From the NCBI RefSeq assembly GCF_900102635.1, contig NZ_FMZQ01000019.1:1-64000 (forward strand): 64,000 bases of DNA, in the 5' to 3' direction. Positions 1-7,508 of the stretch are shown one piece after another. Source of the DNA: Ectopseudomonas chengduensis. Its GTDB lineage: Bacteria; Pseudomonadota; Gammaproteobacteria; Pseudomonadales; Pseudomonadaceae. The notes under the pieces were generated by a model that was given only the letters and a program-made list of their open reading frames with translations, did no database searches and was not told the origin of the DNA. The position numbers and the translations under genes are program-made. Position 1 is the first letter of the stretch; the number at the start of each line of letters is the position of its first letter.

Positions 1-256
1 GCGCCTTGGCACTGCGCCGCTGTTGCTTGGGCCGCAGCGAATCGGCTTTTAGCGCCTGCTCCAGCGTGGCGTGAAAAGGGCTGAGTTTGTTGAAGATCGC
101 GCGGCGTTGGTAGACCGGCGGCTTGGCCTCAGGTGCTCTGACCCACTTGCGAATCGTGTTGCGCGCCAACCCGGTGCGCTTGGCTATCTCATGCAGCGAC
201 AGCTTGTCGCGGAAATACATCCGGCGAATTTTGCCCATCATTTCCATACTGATCAC
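1..256 (-). CDS. istA: IS21-family transposase IstA, N-terminal part (truncated by window edge)
   Basis: Reading leftward from GTG 256 (or ATG 247) the product begins with a helix-turn-helix region: MEMMGKIRRMYFRDKLSLHE followed by IAKRTGLARNTIRKWVR. This is the hallmark N-terminus of IstA, which binds the IS ends; the DDE catalytic domain would follow beyond the window. AGGAG lies about eight bases before GTG 256, which favours that start, but ATG 247 is also possible. The partner istB would be further left. About 85 codons are visible and they are intact, so the element may be active, but this cannot be judged from one end. Confidence 0.8.
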   Translation of the reverse strand, partial: MISMEMMGKIRRMYFRDKLSLHEIAKRTGLARNTIRKWVRAPEAKPPVYQRRAIFNKLSPFHATLEQALKADSLRPKQQRRSAKA

Positions 257-300
257 CCTGTGTTCTCCTGCTCAAAAATTGAGCAGAAGCAGTTGAACAC

Positions 301-348
301 CTGGGTCAGTTTTCAGTCGGCAGAACAGCCTCTACTGGGTCAGTTTTC
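301..348. repeat. Paired terminal repeats of the IS21 element
   Basis: CTGGGTCAGTTTTC occurs at 301-314 and 335-348, 34 bp apart, between istA and the IS tip. IS21 elements carry multiple internal copies of their terminal sequence as transposase-binding sites. The copy at 335-348 continues with CGGTCAGC at the tip. Confidence 0.65.
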
Positions 349-361
349 GGTCAGCGGCAAC

Positions 362-1501
362 AAAACTGGACGCGTGAATTGGCTTTTGTCCACCAACACT
401 CCAAGGGTATACGGCCCCTGGAGGCTGCAGGGCACGAACCTGTTCGAGTACCTGCAAGGCCCTGCGGCTTAAGGGAACGAAGTGTGCACGTTTTTTACTG
501 CCACGCCCTTTGCTATCGATGATCTTCAAATACTTCTTTTGAAAGTTGTAGCTGGTCCAGGGCTCACGAATAAACTGGAGGGGACGCTGCCCTGCAGTAG
601 CAAAAGCAAAGTGAAAGACACGCGCCATAATCGCACCAACCGAATCGACCTTTGTAATGGTGTGCCAAAATTGCCTCAGCTCCTTATCAGTCAGAGCGCG
701 CTCGCCAGGTTTTGACGTGTTCGGGACAGTCACTGGATCCGCAGGATTCATCTGAAGCCCATAGCTTTTAGTACTGCTTCGGTCGATATGATGCTCAGCT
801 TTTAGACCAAAATTGAAAGCAGCAACGAGAAACGAACGAACCTTGCCTGCCTGACGTCTAGCTCCCCTGTCCCAGATTGGTTTCAGCAGAAGATTCACAT
901 GCTCCGGCCTGACATCCTTGGCCTTCATATTCATGATGTCGAGCCGTTCCTCTTGGCCTTCCTTGCTCACAGCTACAACTTTCTCGCCTTCCAGATCCTT
1001 AGACAGCACACGCTCGAACTCCTTGATCTGTGCAGCTGAAACATCATCACGGCGACGGTCTTCGATGTAATCCCGGAACAATTCGGACAAAGTGCCTTTT
1101 GAAGCCTCTATTGCAGCAAGTCGCTGCTGCTCATGCAGCTGGCGCTGGCGTTCTGCTTGCTCGACCTCTTCCTCGGCAGCACATCTGGCTAGGTAAGCCT
1201 TGATATCACCATGCTCTGCCGCGATCTTTGCGTAACGTACCGCTTGCTCGCGAAGTTCAGTAAGTGAGAGACCGGGGCTCTTGGGTGTTTTCTTGAAGAC
1301 TCCTAGCTTGATCTTCTGGCCCCCGCCATCGCGGCGGCGGTAGTACCCTTCAACAGCTCCTGAAGCACGGCACTCGAACAGGATTGATCCACTACCTCGG
1401 CCTGGCAGTGAATCGGTGGCAGTCTGACCAGGCTTAAGCGCCTTCAGCTCCACATCTGTCAGAAATTTCCTACTACTCGCCTTGCCCGATGCCTCTGCCA
1501 T
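362..1501 (-). pseudogene. P4-type tyrosine integrase, C-terminus removed by IS21 insertion
   Basis: The product from ATG 1501 (MAEASGKASSRKFLTDVEL) starts with a DUF4102-like arm-binding domain (about residues 10-100), then a long charged helical linker rich in EEEVEQAERQRQLHEQQ, then the SAM-like core-binding domain and the beginning of the catalytic domain. Box I arginine is visible in ATAGQRPLQ. The frame then runs into the IS end (last native residues near IHASS) and stops at 332, so the later H-R-H and the tyrosine nucleophile are missing. It should be inactive unless the rest survives on the far side of the IS. An upstream ATG at 1570 is in frame, but the family-like start is 1501. The gene starts about 150 bp from the tRNA-Met fragment at 1655-1700, the usual position for a P4-type integrase beside its attachment site. 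Confidence 0.8.
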
Positions 1502-1654
1502 TTCTGCGTACCGTTTTGCGTACCGTTTCTTAGGGCATGACCGGCCATACCCAGAACCAAGGGGAAACACCTAACCCCTTGAATTTAGGATAACGCGCTA
1601 AATCGGCTTTTTTCGGGAGACGCTGGGAAACGACCAGAAACGTGCTTTTTACCG

Positions 1655-1700
1655 CCTCATAATCCTTTGGTCCACGGTTCGAGTCCGTGTGGGCCCACCA
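1655..1700 (+). other. attR: 3' part of an elongator tRNA-Met gene (attachment-site copy)
   Basis: Bases 1655-1700 match the 3' part of a Pseudomonas tRNA-Met (CAU): anticodon loop CTCATAA, the variable and T-arm region (GGTTCGAGTCC) and the acceptor end GGGCCCACCA. The upstream sequence does not form a D-arm or the 5' acceptor strand, so this is not a complete tRNA gene. In this orientation the full tRNA gene should sit at the other, left end of the island, outside the window. The integrase is on the island side, which supports the assignment and sets the island's right border at about 1700. Confidence 0.8.
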
Positions 1701-1705
1701 CCTTC

Positions 1706-1737
1706 AAAGCCGCGCACTGCGCGGCTTTCGTGTTTTT
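1706..1737 (+). terminator. Rho-independent terminator after the tRNA-Met fragment
   Basis: AAAGCCGCGC-ACT-GCGCGGCTTT forms a perfect 10-bp stem followed by CGTGTTTTT. It is in the position of a tRNA transcription terminator, so it probably belonged to the original tRNA-Met locus and marks chromosomal sequence just outside the island. Confidence 0.75.
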
Positions 1738-1814
1738 GCACATCTCGTATGTAATGCGCCTATAGCCACCCAGCCCCCCGGAAAAGCTACGCAGCTATTG
1801 CCCACAAGCCAAAC

Positions 1815-1958
1815 TGTAGCCCAAGAGCCACAAAAAACGATTACCAAGCGAATTTTGTAGCCCAAAAGACACAAAAATGAATCAGACTGCTTGTATAGCT
1901 GTAGCCCACGAGCTACATTTTTCCGCATTACATGTATTTATGATGCCCAGGGGCTACA
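1815..1958. promoter_or_regulatory. Four spaced operator repeats upstream of hipB
   Basis: Four 18-bp sites, all close to TGTAGC-N6-GCTACA: 1815-1832 (TGTAGCCCAAGAGCCACA), 1856-1873 (TGTAGCCCAAAAGACACA), 1900-1917 (TGTAGCCCACGAGCTACA, a perfect palindrome in its arms) and 1941-1958 (TGATGCCCAGGGGCTACA). Start-to-start spacing is 41, 44 and 41 bp, about four helical turns. The last site ends two bases before the hipB start codon. The layout suggests cooperative autorepression by the HipB-like protein; that HipB binds here is inference. Confidence 0.7.
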
Positions 1959-1959
1959 A

Positions 1960-2220
1960 ATGACCTCTCTCTACGACGTTTCGGAAATGCTGAAACAGGC
2001 GCGCGGTGACGCGAAACTGAGCCAGGAAGCGCTGGCCAGTCGTGCTGGCGTCTCGCGCACCACCGTAGCCCGTATGGAAACCCTGGCCAAAGGCGATATG
2101 AGTGTCTCGGCGCTGGTTCGCCTGTTGGAAGCGGCAGGTTACGACCTGAAGCTGGTCAAGGCCGGACACCAACGCACGGTCGAAGACATCCTCGACGAGC
2201 AACGCTCAGGGAGTGCTTGA
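1960..2220 (+). CDS. hipB: HipB-like Xre-family antitoxin/autoregulator
   Basis: An 86-residue protein with a central Xre helix-turn-helix (about residues 10-65): LSQEALASRAGVSRTTVARM matches the cro/C1 HTH. In HipBA modules this protein represses the operon and neutralises the HipA kinase. ATG 1960 is chosen because an operator repeat ends at 1958 and the homologous region starts there; a longer in-frame version from 1891 would run through the operator array. There is no obvious strong ribosome site before ATG 1960. The stop lies immediately before the hipA start, so the two genes are translationally coupled. Confidence 0.85.
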   Translation: MTSLYDVSEMLKQARGDAKLSQEALASRAGVSRTTVARMETLAKGDMSVSALVRLLEAAGYDLKLVKAGHQRTVEDILDEQRSGSA

Positions 2221-2222
2221 GC

Positions 2223-3557
2223 ATGATCCTCGACGTCCACGTCAGCTCACGGCGGGTGGCCAAACTCTCTCGGGAGCGCGATGAATATGTGCTGAAGTAC
2301 CTACCGGGCACAGCAGCGGAAGACTTTGTCAGCCTGACGATGCCGGTACGAGAAGAAGCTTGGCGCTGGCCGCGCGACCTCTTCCCGTTCTTCCGGCAAA
2401 ACCTGCCCGAGGGGTATCTGCTGGGCGTTATCCGCGAAGAATTTGGCCCGCTGCTCGATGGTACCGACCTGTCCCTGCTGGGCGTGGTGGGCGGCACCGG
2501 CATCGGCAGAGTCTCGGTCACGCCAGAGGGTGTTGAGCCCGGCGTCGAAATGGCGCCGCTGGAGATAGAACAGCTGCTCAAAGCGGAAAACACCAGCGAA
2601 CGGTTCGCCGCACTGGTGCGGCAATACGCTCGGGTCGCCGTATCGGGGGTCGTGCCAAAGTTCATTGCCACCGACGCCATCGACCCTCGTGAACCGCTGG
2701 GCAAGCCGACCCTGCGCACAGGCTTTCACATCATCAAGGGCTCTGACGAAACCACCCCTTTTCTGGGCTTCAACGAGTTCTACACTATGCGCGTACTGGA
2801 GCGACTGAACGTCGTGCCGGTCGCTGCCTGCCGCATGTCTGAAGACGGCAAGGTCCTGGTAGTAGATCGCTTCGACGTGGACGAACACGGCATCCCCCGT
2901 TATGGCGTTGAGGATGCCTGCGGGCTGCTGGGTTTGCCGCCCCATGAAAAGTACGCTCCCACCACCGAGCGGGTTTGGAATGCCACACGCGCCTACATCC
3001 CCGCTGACCGCCTGCAAGCGCAGCGCGAGCACCTGGGCTGGCATCTGCTCACCAACTACGTGGTACGCAATGCCGACTGCCACGCGAAGAACATCGCGCT
3101 GTTCTACTCCTCCCTATCTGACGTGGGCTTCACGCCGGTCTATGACCTGGTGACCACTCAGGCCTACCCGCGCTTTGCCAGCAACCCGCCAGGCCTGTCC
3201 GTGGGAGGCAGACAAACCTGGACACCGGGTCGATCCCTGGAAACCTTCTTCAAGTCCGTACTGGGCATTGGCCCGAGCAAATACGCGGCCATGCTCGAGC
3301 AACTCTGCGAGTCCGCCGTAGAGGTCGGCAAGGAAGTCATCGAAGCCGCAAAGAACGAGCCCGCCTGGCGCGACGTAGCCAAGCATATGGTGCATGCGTG
3401 GAACGAAGGCATGGAAACAGTCCGCAGCCCCAAAGCCGCCCCGCACTTTCGTGGCCTCGATAGCGCCATCGAAGACGCCGGCTTCTCCGGCCCGCGCAAA
3501 CCTGAGCGCAGCAGAGAAGTGATTGGCCGCTCCGAATTGCTGGCGAAGAAGCGCTAA
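2223..3557 (+). CDS. hipA: HipA-family serine/threonine kinase toxin
   Basis: A 444-residue HipA-type kinase. The N-terminal Couple_HipA-like region (about 1-100: LPEGYLLGVIREEFG) is followed by the kinase fold. HIIKGSDE near residue 169 is in the ATP-binding region, NADCHAKN near residue 283 carries the catalytic Asp (about D285), and PVYDLVTT is the DFG-equivalent metal-binding motif. All key motifs look intact. Family members phosphorylate translation targets such as glutamyl-tRNA synthetase and induce dormancy; the target here is unknown. GGGAG sits nine bases before ATG 2223. A TTG at 2217 overlapping the hipB stop is an alternative start. It forms an operon with hipB. Confidence 0.88.
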   Translation: MILDVHVSSRRVAKLSRERDEYVLKYLPGTAAEDFVSLTMPVREEAWRWPRDLFPFFRQNLPEGYLLGVIREEFGPLLDGTDLSLLGVVGGTGIGRVSVTPEGVEPGVEMAPLEIEQLLKAENTSERFAALVRQYARVAVSGVVPKFIATDAIDPREPLGKPTLRTGFHIIKGSDETTPFLGFNEFYTMRVLERLNVVPVAACRMSEDGKVLVVDRFDVDEHGIPRYGVEDACGLLGLPPHEKYAPTTERVWNATRAYIPADRLQAQREHLGWHLLTNYVVRNADCHAKNIALFYSSLSDVGFTPVYDLVTTQAYPRFASNPPGLSVGGRQTWTPGRSLETFFKSVLGIGPSKYAAMLEQLCESAVEVGKEVIEAAKNEPAWRDVAKHMVHAWNEGMETVRSPKAAPHFRGLDSAIEDAGFSGPRKPERSREVIGRSELLAKKR

Positions 3558-3603
3558 CCAGCAAGCGACACGACAGTCCAACGAACATCAGGTGAGAAGA
3601 CCG

Positions 3604-3664
3604 TGAGCCAGATAGTCCTTATTCGGCTCACCAAATGAGCCGAATAGGCGCGCTAATCGGCTCA
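3604..3664. promoter_or_regulatory. Tandem palindromic operator-like sites without an adjacent gene
   Basis: Two related palindromes lie in tandem: TGAGCC-N15-GGCTCA (3604-3630) and TGAGCC-N17-GGCTCA (3636-3664). The inner half-sites also form a hairpin (ATTCGGCTCA-N5-TGAGCCGAAT, 3621-3645). They look like binding sites of a dimeric regulator. No gene begins close by on either strand: hipA ends just upstream and the next start is 4072, beyond a MITE-like repeat. They may be the relic of a lost gene's promoter. Confidence 0.5.
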
Positions 3665-3800
3665 TGAACAAAAACTCCTGCCAAATGACCCGGCCTGGAC
3701 CGGGCAGCTGTCTTGTCGGCCGCGCTCAGCCCTGCGCAATGCCCCCAAACCTGGCGTAACCGCCCAACGGCCATAGGACAATGGTCGCGATCCCCGAGAA

Positions 3801-3953
3801 GGGTGCCTCTAAAAACGTAGGCGAGGCAGTCAGCACAAGGCAAAAGCAGGCGAGGAACGGTCGGAGTCGCGGGCGACTGTACTTTTGTACATGAGCATTC
3901 CGAGCCTGCTTTTAACGCAGTGATGACAACGCAGGTAGTTTTTAGGGGCTCCC
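3801..3953. repeat. MITE-like interspersed repeat, copy 1
   Basis: About 153 bp bounded by imperfect inverted ends (GGGTGCCTCTAAAAAC at the left; reverse complement of the right end GGGAGCCCCTAAAAAC). It shares ordered conserved blocks with 51164-51351: AACGTAGGCGA, AAGGCAAAA, ATGAGCATT, TTTTAACGCAG and CAACGCAGGTAGTTTTT. No protein is encoded. The shape fits a non-autonomous transposed element or a structured intergenic repeat. The remaining part of the 3558-4071 gap (3665-3800) shows nothing I recognise. Confidence 0.65.
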
Positions 3954-4071
3954 TTGAGCCATTGAGAGCAATAAGCCATCATCCAGATCAGTGCCAGGCA
4001 ACTGGATTTCGGCACGCCTGCTCGCTCGTACAACGAGCGCCACTCAAGCGGCTTTGCTCACGGAAGAAAAT

Positions 4072-4842
4072 ATGGACGTCGGCCTTATTCTTCGCCCGCT
4101 TATAGACAGCCTGTTCTGGTTGATTCCAGCAGCCCTGCTGATCGGCCTGCTCAAATCGCCCTGGGCCAAGGGGCAGATCGGTGAACTGCTGGTACGCCTG
4201 TTCGCCCATTGGCAGCTGGACAAACAGACCTACCGCCGCCTGCACAACGTCACACTGAATACGCCAGACGGCACCACGCAGATCGACCACGTATTCCTCT
4301 CGCCTTACGGCATCTTCGTGCTGGAAACGAAGAACATGAGCGGCTGGATCTTCGGCAGCGAAAAGCAGGCGCAGTGGACGCAGAAGCTCTACAAACGCAC
4401 CTTCAAATTCCAGAACCCGTTGCGCCAGAACTACAAACACCTCAAAGCCCTGGAAGCCACCCTTGGCGTCAGCCCAGAACACCTGCATTCGGTCATCACC
4501 TTCGTCGGCGGCAGCACCTTCAAGACCGAAGTGCCGGCCAACGTGACCCAAGGCATCGGCTTTATCCGCTATATCCAGTCATTCCAGCAGCAGGTATTCA
4601 GCGAGTCTGAAGTCGACGCCATGCTGCACACCCTGCATACCGGCCGCCGCGCGCCGACCCTCGCCACACATCGCGAGCATTTGCAGAACCTCAAACGCCG
4701 TAGCGATCCGACAGCCGAGCGGCAATGTCCGAAATGCGGTAGTGCGCTGCTGATTCGTACCATGAAATCAGGGGCGAAAGCGGGACAGCAGTTCTGGGGA
4801 TGCTCGGGTTTTCCGAAGTGCAGGACGATGCAGAATCTTTGA
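4072..4842 (+). CDS. NERD-domain protein with N-terminal membrane segment and C-terminal topoisomerase-type zinc finger
   Basis: A 256-residue protein. Residues about 5-25 (LRPLIDSLFWLIPAALLIGL) form a membrane segment. A NERD (nuclease-related) domain follows, about residues 35-150: AKGQIGELLVRLF, TQIDHVFLSPYGIFVLETK and the G/W-rich strand, with the D and ExK residues of the PD-(D/E)xK fold. The C-terminus has a C4 zinc ribbon as in topoisomerase I (CPKCG ... FWGCSGFPKC). NERD proteins are predicted nucleases; the substrate is unknown. Start ATG 4072 follows GGAAGAAAAT; an in-frame ATG at 3991 is not supported by a ribosome site. It stands alone on the + strand among accessory genes. Confidence 0.82.
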   Translation: MDVGLILRPLIDSLFWLIPAALLIGLLKSPWAKGQIGELLVRLFAHWQLDKQTYRRLHNVTLNTPDGTTQIDHVFLSPYGIFVLETKNMSGWIFGSEKQAQWTQKLYKRTFKFQNPLRQNYKHLKALEATLGVSPEHLHSVITFVGGSTFKTEVPANVTQGIGFIRYIQSFQQQVFSESEVDAMLHTLHTGRRAPTLATHREHLQNLKRRSDPTAERQCPKCGSALLIRTMKSGAKAGQQFWGCSGFPKCRTMQNL

Positions 4843-4982
4843 GAGATAGAACATGGAGGCCATTGAGTCCCACGCGCAAGAACGAATCTATCCCCTGCTT
4901 TTAATACCTGTTTATTGCCTTCATCACCATGAGGGCAGGCAATTCCTCGAAGTACATTAGAAACCTCGAAAGGAGTAGCAAC

Positions 4983-6056
4983 ATGGCAGTACCACTGGAT
5001 GGCGTGTTGAGTCAGGCCCAGCGCGAGAGTTTGGAAATTGTCAGCTTCATCTTCCACATCATCGACGCAGATGCTGGAGAGGATGAAGACGTTATTTTCC
5101 TCGACGAGGTGCAACTACAGGCCGCCCAAAAAAAGTTCTTTCTAGATCGGCTGCGTGATATCGCCGAAGGCACGCAATATGTGTTCAAGCAGGACGCCGT
5201 ACACCTGAAAGAGAAGTGCCAACAGCTGGTTGAGGCGCCGGATAGATTCATCGAGCTTTCACGCCAGATCACCACAGATTTTTCCGGCCGCCACCAAGGG
5301 CAAATGTCGGCTGGCGTATTCATCGTATCCATTGTGAAGTACCTAGCGGCCGCACATGATTGGAGGCAGCTAGTTTTCCTAGTAAAAATGGACAAGCAAC
5401 CCTCGTTTACTTACAGCTACGAGGAAAAGGATGGTCGAAGAGTCGCTGTTATCAATGAGGTTCAAAACTCTCTCAATGAGAGTAAGCACGCCATTCAAAA
5501 GAGCGCCTTGATAGATGTCTCTGACCAGTTTGCATGGGATGTACTAGCTTTTGACCGGGTGAAGAAACCGGGATTGGGTGACTACTTTAGAGCTTTCCTC
5601 GGGGTAACAGAGCGCCAGCAGGACGCCGTATTAACAAGGACAGCTCATGGCCAGGTACGGAAATGGGCGAAAAAGCTGGCCGCTGAACATCTACCACCCG
5701 GGGAGGATCTGAATACCTTTGCGGGAAGGTCGCTCAACTACCTCAATGACCATGACGTCTTTGATACAGACGATTACCTCAACGCTGTGGTACGTGACGA
5801 AGATGCTGATCGTAAAGCATTGCTTATGGGGTCTTTGCGGGAGGCTCTTGCCGAAGCTGGCGTCGCAGGGCAACAATTCCGCCCCCAGCCCGCTTCTTTG
5901 CGTACTAGAGAGCGAAAGCAGGTCTACCAAACGCTTGAGGGTGTCACTATTTCTTTTGAAGGGAGCGCCGAGGCGGTTGGTATGGCCATCGAGCAGCTAG
6001 GTAATGGTCGGGCCCGAGTTACCATTGAAACGAATCGGCTGGACGCCAAAGGTTGA
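4983..6056 (+). CDS. NdpA/NA37-like nucleoid-associated protein, first gene of a two-gene system
   Basis: A 357-residue cytosolic protein resembling the 37-kDa nucleoid-associated family (YejK/NdpA, pfam NA37). Supporting signs are the N-terminal pattern SFIFHIID, the conserved FFLDRLRDIA region, the mSaGvFIVSIVKYL helix, the strand QLVFLVKMD, and a middle region with NESKHAIQKSALI and DYFRAFLGV. Length is close to E. coli YejK. This is recognition from memory of the family pattern, so I hold it at moderate confidence. AAGGAG lies seven bases before ATG 4983. The next gene starts six bases after the stop, so the two are an operon. Codon use looks less GC-biased than in core neighbours, consistent with acquisition. 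A role in phage defence is only inference from context. Confidence 0.65.
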   Translation: MAVPLDGVLSQAQRESLEIVSFIFHIIDADAGEDEDVIFLDEVQLQAAQKKFFLDRLRDIAEGTQYVFKQDAVHLKEKCQQLVEAPDRFIELSRQITTDFSGRHQGQMSAGVFIVSIVKYLAAAHDWRQLVFLVKMDKQPSFTYSYEEKDGRRVAVINEVQNSLNESKHAIQKSALIDVSDQFAWDVLAFDRVKKPGLGDYFRAFLGVTERQQDAVLTRTAHGQVRKWAKKLAAEHLPPGEDLNTFAGRSLNYLNDHDVFDTDDYLNAVVRDEDADRKALLMGSLREALAEAGVAGQQFRPQPASLRTRERKQVYQTLEGVTISFEGSAEAVGMAIEQLGNGRARVTIETNRLDAKG

Positions 6057-6062
6057 GGAATC

Positions 6063-7508
6063 ATGCCCGCTATAGCGGATCTACTTAAAGCGACCCTTGA
6101 ATTGCGTGGCCATGCCACGCAATTCTTTGATGAGAGCTTTCGCCTAACGGTGGAGGGCGAGTCGCTGAGTGGGGCCGTGAAAGCAGCTCTTCAACAGATT
6201 GATTCGCTAGCCAGACAACTCAATATTGAGGCACCTATTGTCATGATCTCGGGTGCGGCAGTGGATACAGCCGAACTGGCATCGGACACTTTCGATGACG
6301 AGCCATGGAGGTTGGTCTTTGGCAAGTCTCCACTTGCTCAGAAAATGTGCGCCCGGGACGACGAAAATACGCTGTTGTTCTTCACGACTGACGGCTTCCT
6401 GGAATGGGTGGGGCGTCTTGATCCGTTCCAATACCCCGGTAAAAATGAGCCTGACCTCGCTCGCCCGACGACGATTCGAGTCAACGGACTGACCGCTGCA
6501 TTTGGTGGACCGTTGCTTTGGGTATTACCACCGACGGAGCAGGTGTCGAGCATCCCGACCAACAAACTACCTGATCAGTCAGATGTCCATGGGTTGATCC
6601 ACACCAATGCAGTGAAGCCTCTTCGGGTTTGCCCAAGCGCCTATGCACTGACCTGGGGAGATATCGGCAGCCCTACGGCTCAGCCTCTGGTTCGTTTGAG
6701 TGCATGCGCCCTAGCTGCGTGCCTAGTTCAAGAGCTTAAGCACACTGACGATGGCTATGACGCCACCCTTCGGGGTACCAAACGGCTTTCATTGCCGCTC
6801 TACGACAGCAGACAAGAGGTAAGTGCTGAGGCTCTTTCCCAGCTGGCAGAAGCCGTCTGCTGGGTCTATGAGGAGCGCCCCGAGACCCGCCTCAGACTTG
6901 TCATGGATCGACTGTCCATTGACATCGAGCATGGCCAAACGCTTTTAGCGGGAACAGAGAAATACCTTGCAGTAGCACTACAACAAGCCCGCGACAGCTA
7001 CACCTTTGTGATTCTTGACCGTAAGGATGCCTATCACAAAGAGGTTCGCGAACTCATGAAGGACATGAAATCCCAAGCTGATCTCTACGCTTCCAAGGTC
7101 CGGGATCTGGTGAGCTCGCTTACCCGAGACATTCTCAGCGTTTTGGTTTTCATTGGGTTTTCATTCATAGGTAAGTTCGATCAGAGAAACATTCACGTTC
7201 TGCTAGAAAGCACCGAGCTGTCCCTGCTGGTTAAATTTCTGGCGGGCTACTTATTGCTTTCTTGCGTTCTTCAATTCATCTCGCATCTCCGAGATGCAAG
7301 CCTTGCTTATGAAGAGAGCAGAACCTGGCTTGATGTGCTACAGCATTACTCCTCTCGATCTGACAAGCAGGATCGATTCCTCACACCGATAGACAGGCGC
7401 CGAGTAACTCTTTTCGTCGCGATGGGAATTATTGGCGTGATCTACGCCATCCTGATTCTGGTTACTTGGAACCTCCCCTTTACAGTCGAGCTGCTGCTAG
7501 CCCAGTAG
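6063..7508 (+). CDS. Uncharacterised membrane-anchored protein, partner of the NA37-like protein
   Basis: A 481-residue protein I do not recognise. Residues 1 to about 315 look soluble, with no known catalytic motif visible. About 318-355 is charged and helical, possibly coiled coil. Three membrane segments follow near 357-372 (LSVLVFIGFSFIG), 387-405 (LLVKFLAGYLLLSCVLQFI) and 447-470 (VTLFVAMGIIGVIYAILIL), with a short C-terminal tail. A large sensor-like cytosolic region and a C-terminal membrane module next to a DNA-associated protein resembles the architecture of some abortive-infection effectors, but no homology is claimed. GAGGA precedes ATG 6063, and the gene is co-transcribed with the upstream one. 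The base composition is lower in GC than that of core genes nearby. Confidence 0.75.
   Translation: MPAIADLLKATLELRGHATQFFDESFRLTVEGESLSGAVKAALQQIDSLARQLNIEAPIVMISGAAVDTAELASDTFDDEPWRLVFGKSPLAQKMCARDDENTLLFFTTDGFLEWVGRLDPFQYPGKNEPDLARPTTIRVNGLTAAFGGPLLWVLPPTEQVSSIPTNKLPDQSDVHGLIHTNAVKPLRVCPSAYALTWGDIGSPTAQPLVRLSACALAACLVQELKHTDDGYDATLRGTKRLSLPLYDSRQEVSAEALSQLAEAVCWVYEERPETRLRLVMDRLSIDIEHGQTLLAGTEKYLAVALQQARDSYTFVILDRKDAYHKEVRELMKDMKSQADLYASKVRDLVSSLTRDILSVLVFIGFSFIGKFDQRNIHVLLESTELSLLVKFLAGYLLLSCVLQFISHLRDASLAYEESRTWLDVLQHYSSRSDKQDRFLTPIDRRRVTLFVAMGIIGVIYAILILVTWNLPFTVELLLAQ

Larger units (their letters stand above)
1..361 (-). mobile_element. IS21-family insertion sequence, istA-side end (rest lies left of the window)
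   Basis: The stretch carries the start of an IstA-type transposase reading leftward and, outside it, an AT-richer terminal region with two copies of CTGGGTCAGTTTTC (301-314 and 335-348). Repeated terminal transposase-binding sites are typical of IS21 elements. The outer tip is probably near 345-361, where the integrase reading frame to the right loses its homology; I place it at about 361 from the TG-starting end (reverse strand TGTTGCCGCTGACCG). The exact tip and the target duplication cannot be fixed because the other end is outside the window. Confidence 0.75.

Noticed and set aside
1655..1700. A complete tRNA-Met gene
   Set aside because: The 5' half (acceptor strand and D-arm) is absent upstream of 1655, so only an attachment-site fragment is present.
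1704..1928. 74-residue frame on the minus strand
   Set aside because: It overlaps the tRNA terminator and the hipB operator array and has no family features.
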